From an uncultured Lachnospiraceae bacterium (GTDB lineage: Bacteria > Bacillota_A > Clostridia > Lachnospirales > Lachnospiraceae): a DNA stretch of 9,772 nt. The notes below the pieces were generated by a model, which made no database searches, was not told where the DNA came from, and worked only from the letters and a program-made list of their open reading frames with translations. Shown here piece by piece: positions 5,895-9,772 of the stretch; within the stretch, counting starts at the first letter, position 1, and every line of letters begins with the position of its first letter. A program made the position numbers and the translations under genes. Location: assembly GCA_902787595.1 (NCBI GenBank), contig CADAHD010000062.1, positions 1 to 9,772 of the forward strand, given 5' to 3'.

Positions 5895-6668
5895 ATGATA
5901 CACGAAGACCAGATAATCAGAAGCAGGCGCCGCAGCATAGCGCTTGAGATAAACGACGAGGGCAGGCTTATCATACGCGCCCCTTTAAAAGCGTCTCTGA
6001 CGGAGATAGATGCTTTTGTGACCTCCAAACAGAGCTGGATAGCCGAAAAGCAGGCAAACGCCAAAAAGCGCTCGGCCGCTTCTCCCCACCCTTCCTGGGA
6101 GGAGGACAGTCACATCCCCTTCCTTGGGATGATGATCAGACTCTGCTATCACGACCGTAATTATATAAAACTTGAGGGAATGAACGGATTGCCCGAAGCC
6201 CTGCCGCATCCCGCAGATTTTAAAACCCGCGACGACATACGCGTGCTGATACCGGATCTGCGGCTGCGCGTGCGCGAATTCAAGCTTAACTACGATATTC
6301 CCCGTGAAACCGAGATAAAGCAGAATATGCTTATGCTGGAGCACTGGTATAAAAGCGTGGCTCTTGATATATTAAAAAAACGGACCGCCCTGTGGTGTTC
6401 AAAGACCGGTCTTAAATGCAACAGCGTAAAGATAACTTCCGCCAAACGCAAATGGGGATCCTGCAGTTCAAGAAAAGAAATAATCTACAGCAGACAGCTC
6501 ATCTGCCTTTCTTTTTACGAGATCGACTATGTTATAGTTCACGAGCTGACACATACCCTGCATATGGATCACAGCAGTCAGTTTTATGCCGATGTGGCAA
6601 AAGTGCTCCCGGATTATAAAAACCGCGAAGCCGCTCTTCGTCAGTATAACAGCATACTCTCGATCTGA
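5895..6668 (+). CDS. YgjP-like (DUF45) zinc metallopeptidase
   Basis: A 257-residue soluble protein of the YgjP/DUF45 family, which resembles SprT/WLM-type peptidases. Zinc ligands are in VHELTHTLHMDHS: H216, E217 (catalytic) and H220, with H226 as third ligand. Just before them stands the family motif KRKWGSCSS (185-192) and after them LPDYKNRE. The N-terminus, with RSRRRSIALEI and GRLIIRAP, is the usual first beta-hairpin of the family and supports the ATG at 5895. There is no signal peptide, so it acts in the cytoplasm; the physiological substrate of the family is not established. No ribosome site precedes the start, and the promoter -10 is so close that a leaderless mRNA is likely. It is the only plus-strand gene here and converges on the diguanylate cyclase. 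Confidence 0.9.
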   Translation: MIHEDQIIRSRRRSIALEINDEGRLIIRAPLKASLTEIDAFVTSKQSWIAEKQANAKKRSAASPHPSWEEDSHIPFLGMMIRLCYHDRNYIKLEGMNGLPEALPHPADFKTRDDIRVLIPDLRLRVREFKLNYDIPRETEIKQNMLMLEHWYKSVALDILKKRTALWCSKTGLKCNSVKITSAKRKWGSCSSRKEIIYSRQLICLSFYEIDYVIVHELTHTLHMDHSSQFYADVAKVLPDYKNREAALRQYNSILSI

Positions 6669-6694
6669 CTGCCCGCAGATGCAGTTTCGGGCAG
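6669..6694. repeat. Inverted repeat between convergent genes, possible weak terminator
   Basis: CTGCCCG (6669-6675) and CGGGCAG (6688-6694) form a perfect 7-bp stem with a 12-base loop, starting directly after the peptidase stop codon. No U-run follows on either strand, so it is not a canonical intrinsic terminator. It may still help end or protect the converging transcripts. Confidence 0.45.
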
Positions 6695-6732
6695 CAGTCC
6701 TTAAACAATCTTCACCTTTGGGTTTCAGCCTG

Positions 6733-7818
6733 TCAGCTTTCCACTCTGTTCCTTCCGCCTTCTTTGGCTTTGTACAGCAGCTTATCAGCCTGACTGATGG
6801 CCTCTTTGTAATTCTTAAAATCTCCGCAATCCACAAGACCGCCGCTGAATGAAGTATGCAGCGCGGGATCTTCCTCCCACCCAGTATTCACAAACTGCGT
6901 TCTGATACTGTCTATCCTCTCTGCCGCTTCTTTCCTGGTACCTGCTTTAACCACTATAAGGAATTCTTCCCCGCCGTATCTGGCAGCCAGTTCACCCTTA
7001 TCCGAATGTATCTCCCCTTTTATTATGCCCGCCAGAGTCCTGAGCACCATATCTCCGAAAACATGCCCGTAGGTATCGTTTACATTTTTAAAATGATCTA
7101 TGTCCGTCATGCACAGGTAATGTCCTTCCAGGACCGTCATCCCTTCCAGAAAGCTGAACAGCTCACGTCTGTTATAAAGCCCCGTAAGCTCATCTCTCTT
7201 GGAAAGCTCATCCAGCTTTTTAACAAGTTCTTCTCTGCTGGCCCTTTCCTTCTGATATGCATCCATGACCAATGCAAACGTAATGATTATATACAGTGAG
7301 ATAAGGATAACCGAACATACTATGTCGATAAAGCGCGCTTTGGGTGTAAGCACAGGAAGGTTTATGCGCTTTTCCGCACCGGTATCGACATATATAAGAT
7401 AATAGGATATGCCCATGCAGAGTATATCCATCACAAAGCTTACGAGCAGACAGACCAGCCTGCGGCGCCCTTTAAGCACGGGGATGATCGTAAATATCCC
7501 GGCTATCATATAAATAGGCATGCCCGAATCTATTCCCCCGCAGGAAAAGAATGCTATGGGGATAACAACGCAGTTAAAGGCATAACAGAGCATAACCCTT
7601 GCCGTATCGATCTTTTTGCGAACATACGCCTCGAAAACGACGATAAGGAGCATTACACCGCCTATCGCTGTGCCGATGTTGGCTATATAGCCTATCCCTT
7701 CAACAAAGGTCACGATCTCAGAAACAGTAACGATCACCAGGCCGACCATGACGACCACGGCAAAAAACCTGTCTTCCAGAGATTTCCTTTCCTCGATAGC
7801 TTTTTTAAGCCTGTCCAT
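6733..7818 (-). CDS. Membrane-bound diguanylate cyclase (GGDEF domain)
   Basis: Makes the second messenger c-di-GMP from two GTP. The 361-residue protein has about six hydrophobic segments (roughly 19-39, 46-66, 74-94, 101-115, 121-143, 165-187), a short coiled linker (188-207), then a full GGDEF domain. Active-site parts are complete: RDELTGLYNRR, DIDHFKNVNDTYGH (D239 metal, N248/D249 base contact) and YGGEEF (282-286). The RxxD inhibitory site expected just upstream is absent (D273-K-G-E276), so feedback by c-di-GMP through that site is unlikely. The membrane part is not a sensor family I can name. A GTGGGGA ribosome site precedes the ATG by about nine bases. The gene has its own promoter, a palindrome over its start site and a leader of about 100 bases with a strong hairpin. 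No matching EAL or HD-GYP gene is in the window. Confidence 0.93.
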   Translation of the reverse strand: MDRLKKAIEERKSLEDRFFAVVVMVGLVIVTVSEIVTFVEGIGYIANIGTAIGGVMLLIVVFEAYVRKKIDTARVMLCYAFNCVVIPIAFFSCGGIDSGMPIYMIAGIFTIIPVLKGRRRLVCLLVSFVMDILCMGISYYLIYVDTGAEKRINLPVLTPKARFIDIVCSVILISLYIIITFALVMDAYQKERASREELVKKLDELSKRDELTGLYNRRELFSFLEGMTVLEGHYLCMTDIDHFKNVNDTYGHVFGDMVLRTLAGIIKGEIHSDKGELAARYGGEEFLIVVKAGTRKEAAERIDSIRTQFVNTGWEEDPALHTSFSGGLVDCGDFKNYKEAISQADKLLYKAKEGGRNRVES

Positions 7819-7843
7819 ACCTAAGCTTCCCCACTCATTTTCC

Positions 7844-7879
7844 CCGAAGGCCGCATGCTTAAACCCAATGCAGCTTCGG
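7844..7879 (-). other. Stable hairpin in the diguanylate cyclase leader
   Basis: CCGAAG (7844-7849) plus CCGCAT (7851-7856) pair with ATGCAG (7868-7873) plus CTTCGG (7874-7879). That gives 12 bp with one bulged base and one G-U pair in the RNA, around an 11-base loop. No U-run follows, so it is not a terminator. It stands about 25 bases from the start codon. It does not match the c-di-GMP-I (GEMM) consensus. Confidence 0.55.
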
Positions 7880-7901
7880 ACTGTTCCTCAAGACAATTAT
7901 C

Positions 7902-7931
7902 ACAATTTACGGACCTCAGACCGTAAATTGT
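7902..7931. promoter_or_regulatory. Palindromic operator candidate over the cyclase promoter
   Basis: ACAATTTACGG (7902-7912) and CCGTAAATTGT (7921-7931) are perfect 11-bp inverted repeats around an 8-base spacer. The right arm covers most of the -10 hexamer (7927-7932), and the predicted transcription start (near 7920) falls in the spacer. This is a typical place for a dimeric repressor. If transcribed from further upstream it would also form an RNA hairpin, but without a U-run. Confidence 0.6.
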
Positions 7932-7956
7932 AACAAACACTTCTATTTTACTTCAA
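7927..7956 (-). promoter_or_regulatory. Promoter of the diguanylate cyclase gene
   Basis: On the minus strand TTGAAG (7956-7951) and TACAAT (7932-7927) are separated by 18 bp, and TG one base before the -10 makes it an extended -10 promoter. The start is predicted near 7920, about 100 bases before the ATG. Confidence 0.6.
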
Positions 7957-7994
7957 AAAGCTGATTTCGTCACGCAGTTCATATGATAAGCTTC

Positions 7995-8029
7995 AAAAAA
8001 ACGCTCCCGGGCTCTCATCCGGAAGCGTT
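7995..8029 (-). terminator. Intrinsic terminator of the LRR lipoprotein gene
   Basis: On the minus strand an 11-bp stem (8029-8019 with 8010-8000, one G-U pair) with an 8-base loop is followed by a run of seven T (8001-7995). It starts 45 bases after the stop codon of the leucine-rich-repeat gene and insulates it from the cyclase promoter. Confidence 0.92.
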
Positions 8030-8073
8030 CTTTCTGCTTAAACTATATGTTTATCTGCCTGTCCACAGGCTGT

Positions 8074-9462
8074 TTACGGAGCTGCATTCTCCTGAGTTTC
8101 ACCGGTTGCCTCTTCCGCAGTTCCATTCTCCTGCACTTCACCTACCGCAGCCTCCGCCCCATCATCCTTGGTCTCATCGGAAGTATCTTCAGAATTCTCA
8201 TCCTCAGCTTCTGCCGGTTCTTCTTCCGGTTCTTCATCCTCCGGGAATACATAGCCGCCGGGGCTCCTCTCCTCATATCTGAACACTTCGCGCATTCTGG
8301 CATAATATGAAAAGAAATGATATCCGTAATCATCATAGCGCCATGCATAGCCCCAGGGATTTCCTTTAAATGCTACCATGCAATCCGGATGTTTTTCGAT
8401 ATACTCTTCCGAAACTTCATTGCTTATGCCGTTGCCTATGCAGCTGAACCTGTCGAGCTGCATATCCATGATCGAGCTTATATCGCGCACTCCCGAATCA
8501 CTGATGTTAAGATACTTGATCGAATCCATCCCGGCAATGGGCGAAATATCCTTAAGCTTTACACAATTTACCAGCTCAAGCCAGGTGAGCGCGCCGCAGT
8601 TTTTAAGCGGCGAAAGATCTGTCACGCCTGCCGATGAAAGTATCAGGCATTCAAGCTTGGGCATATTAGCCACGAAAGAGATATCGCTTATCCCCTCGTC
8701 ATGCCCAAGATCCATATACACTACATCCCTGCAGTATTTTAATGGCCCGGTCATGTCATCGGTTATACCGTGTGTCATGCGTATGATAGGATCATCCGTA
8801 AGCGCCGTTTTATTTCCGACATGGATCCTCCAGACCACTTTGATATCAGGATAGTCTTCATTTATCCCGGCCATTATCTCATCATCGATGCCACATTCAT
8901 CAAGCACAAAACGCTCGCACTTATTCAGGACAGACAGCGCCCGCCGTATGCTTTCCTCTCCCTCATTACCTATATCAATATCTTTATATTTTACCTCATT
9001 GTCGGAAAGAGAGATCGTCTTTTCGTACAGATCAAAATTATAAATATAGTCTGCATCGGGTGCCGCTGCTGTAAGCAATGCGACATCCTCCAGCGCCAGC
9101 TGCGATCCACCCTCATCTGTCATAAGCCTGATTGTTTCAAGTGCCGGCATATCACGGATGATCTCTGCTATCTCCGGGATCTCCTCAGGCGCGCAATCGG
9201 ACAGATCAAGATATGATATATTTCTGTCGTATTCGGTTCCATGTATGAGTACCGTTGTGGGAACAGGCTCCGGTTCTACAGTTGGCTCCGGCTCTGCATT
9301 CTCACTTACAGTTTCATCTGCGGGTTCAATATCGTTTTCCGACTCTGTTTCTGCCTGTTCCTCATATACAGGCAGCGGCTGCTGCGTAGATGTACAGCCG
9401 CACGCAAGCAGCATAAATCCCAATATGGTCATCAAACAGACCCTAAGTTTAGTTCTAACCAC
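8074..9462 (-). CDS. Leucine-rich-repeat lipoprotein with acidic tail
   Basis: A 462-residue surface protein of unknown binding partner. MVRTKLRVCLMTILGFMLLACGC is a lipoprotein signal; LLAC makes Cys21 the likely lipid site, Cys23 the alternative. An acidic Glu/Pro linker (about 34-68) leads to a mixed domain with LRR-like stretches; clear short repeats of the internalin/SDS22 kind lie at about 246-346 (KLECLILSSAGVTDLSPLK, SIKYLNISDSGVRDISSI). An aromatic-rich piece (GYAWRYDDYGYHFFSYY, 371-387) follows, then a strongly acidic, low-complexity tail (407-462) ending in two imperfect 13-residue units starting GEVQEN and GETQEN. The start is GTG at 9462: GAGGTGG stands just upstream, and the next in-frame ATG (residue 11) would remove the basic part of the signal. 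The gene stands alone, with its own promoter and terminator. Confidence 0.87.
   Translation of the reverse strand: MVRTKLRVCLMTILGFMLLACGCTSTQQPLPVYEEQAETESENDIEPADETVSENAEPEPTVEPEPVPTTVLIHGTEYDRNISYLDLSDCAPEEIPEIAEIIRDMPALETIRLMTDEGGSQLALEDVALLTAAAPDADYIYNFDLYEKTISLSDNEVKYKDIDIGNEGEESIRRALSVLNKCERFVLDECGIDDEIMAGINEDYPDIKVVWRIHVGNKTALTDDPIIRMTHGITDDMTGPLKYCRDVVYMDLGHDEGISDISFVANMPKLECLILSSAGVTDLSPLKNCGALTWLELVNCVKLKDISPIAGMDSIKYLNISDSGVRDISSIMDMQLDRFSCIGNGISNEVSEEYIEKHPDCMVAFKGNPWGYAWRYDDYGYHFFSYYARMREVFRYEERSPGGYVFPEDEEPEEEPAEAEDENSEDTSDETKDDGAEAAVGEVQENGTAEEATGETQENAAP
8085..8133. repeat. Short direct repeat in the tail of the LRR gene
   Basis: CATTCTCCTG occurs at 8085-8094 and 8124-8133, 39 bases (13 codons) apart. 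It encodes the repeated QEN units of the acidic C-terminal tail and looks like a small in-frame duplication. Confidence 0.55.
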
Positions 9463-9499
9463 GTTGCCACCTCGTTTTATCTACAGTAATAACGCGTGC

Positions 9500-9528
9500 A
9501 TTATATCATTTCCGTCTTTTATATACAA
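9500..9528 (-). promoter_or_regulatory. Promoter of the LRR lipoprotein gene
   Basis: On the minus strand an extended -10, TG-A-TATAAT (hexamer 9505-9500), follows a weak -35, TTGTAT (9528-9523), with 17-bp spacing. The predicted start near 9493 gives a leader of about 30 bases that ends in the GAGGTGG ribosome site. Confidence 0.7.
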
Positions 9529-9591
9529 TAAATGCCATCGACAGTTCGAGCCCCCATGGTCTTTTTGTTCATTGTATTCCCGTGGTTTTCT

Positions 9592-9772
9592 CTATCCCCT
9601 AAGCTTCCTTACATTCAGGTTCATCAGGTGGCGTCCCAGACAGCGGAAGGCGGTCTTTTGTATCGCGCCCATCTCCTGATGATGTTCTGCAAGGAGCTGA
9701 TCCGGAGATTCATAAATGCCAAAATCCCGGTTGATGCCTTCGCTCTGAATATAAGTATTATTCCTGTTAAAT
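9592..9772 (-). CDS. C-terminal end of an unidentified protein (cut by the window edge)
   Basis: An open frame enters from the right edge and ends at TAG (9594-9592) after 59 residues. It reads like a real soluble protein end, with GINRDFGIYESPDQLLAEHHQEMG, then IQKTAFRCLGRHLMNLNVRKL, a mix of charged and hydrophobic residues suggesting two helices and a basic end. I do not recognise the family. It lies upstream of the LRR lipoprotein gene in the same direction, but that gene has its own promoter in between. No clear terminator is seen after the stop. The call that this is coding rests on composition and on the absence of a better frame, so it is moderate. Confidence 0.55.
   Translation of the reverse strand, partial: FNRNNTYIQSEGINRDFGIYESPDQLLAEHHQEMGAIQKTAFRCLGRHLMNLNVRKLRG

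Noticed and set aside
5585..5947. Plus-strand open frame with CHTERKRRIL
   Set aside because: It is antisense to the TPR gene start and its peptide comes from the dispersed repeat, a well-known source of false proteins.
7870..7900. GAGGAACAGTCC on the minus strand resembling the start of RNase P RNA
   Set aside because: Only a few bases match, and the leader is far too short for RNase P RNA.
8317..8854. Overlapping plus-strand open frames opposite the LRR gene
   Set aside because: They are shadows of the LRR frame, with no family resemblance or initiation signals.
9541..9575. TTCGAGCCCC resembling a tRNA T-arm
   Set aside because: The flanking bases do not form the T-stem and there is no acceptor or anticodon arm.
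9158..9679. Plus-strand frame of 173 codons across the LRR promoter
   Set aside because: Low-complexity Ser-rich translation antisense to the acidic linker, running through a good promoter and the stop of the neighbouring gene.
1..9772. A new multi-gene defence or mobile system
   Set aside because: Each gene is a known family or a lone hypothetical with its own promoter; there are no integrases, toxin pairs, nucleases or terminal repeats to bind them together.

Overview
The window looks like chromosome from an anaerobic, moderate-GC Gram-positive bacterium, most likely a clostridium of the Lachnospiraceae type. This rests on strong AGGAGG-type ribosome sites, canonical sigma-A promoters, short hairpin-plus-U terminators, two lipoproteins, and a class III (oxygen-sensitive) ribonucleotide reductase. 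The taxonomic call is inference. I see no mobile element, CRISPR array, rRNA or tRNA.

Layout, left to right: positions 1-829 (minus) hold the N-terminal part of an NCS2 uracil permease, which runs off the left edge. Immediately upstream in the same direction is pyrF (846-1769, minus), so the two form a small pyrimidine operon with its own promoter at 1858-1886. A bidirectional-looking terminator (1888-1917) separates it from nrdD (1938-4331, minus), an anaerobic ribonucleoside-triphosphate reductase with a thioredoxin-like domain fused to its C-terminus. A 334-base control region (4332-4665) holds a near-consensus promoter, a candidate pair of NrdR boxes with the expected 32-bp centre spacing, and a cluster of TGTAAAC-type repeats. 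Next come a TPR lipoprotein (4666-5715, minus) and, divergently, a YgjP/DUF45 zinc peptidase (5895-6668, plus). The two share a 179-bp region with back-to-back promoters and a copy of a dispersed repeat; the peptidase mRNA appears to be leaderless. A membrane-bound diguanylate cyclase (6733-7818, minus) has a promoter whose -10 box lies in a 30-bp palindrome. Then come a leucine-rich-repeat lipoprotein (8074-9462, minus, GTG start) with a strong terminator and promoter, and the C-terminal end of an unidentified gene (9592-9772, minus).

Functionally this is a mix of nucleotide metabolism (UMP synthesis, uracil uptake, dNTP synthesis) and unlinked envelope or signalling genes. I do not see a new multi-gene system. 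The points most worth a second look are regulatory (nrdD control region, cyclase operator and leader, leaderless peptidase promoter) and two protein oddities: a Lys in place of the conserved substrate-binding Glu of the permease, and the NrdD-thioredoxin fusion.
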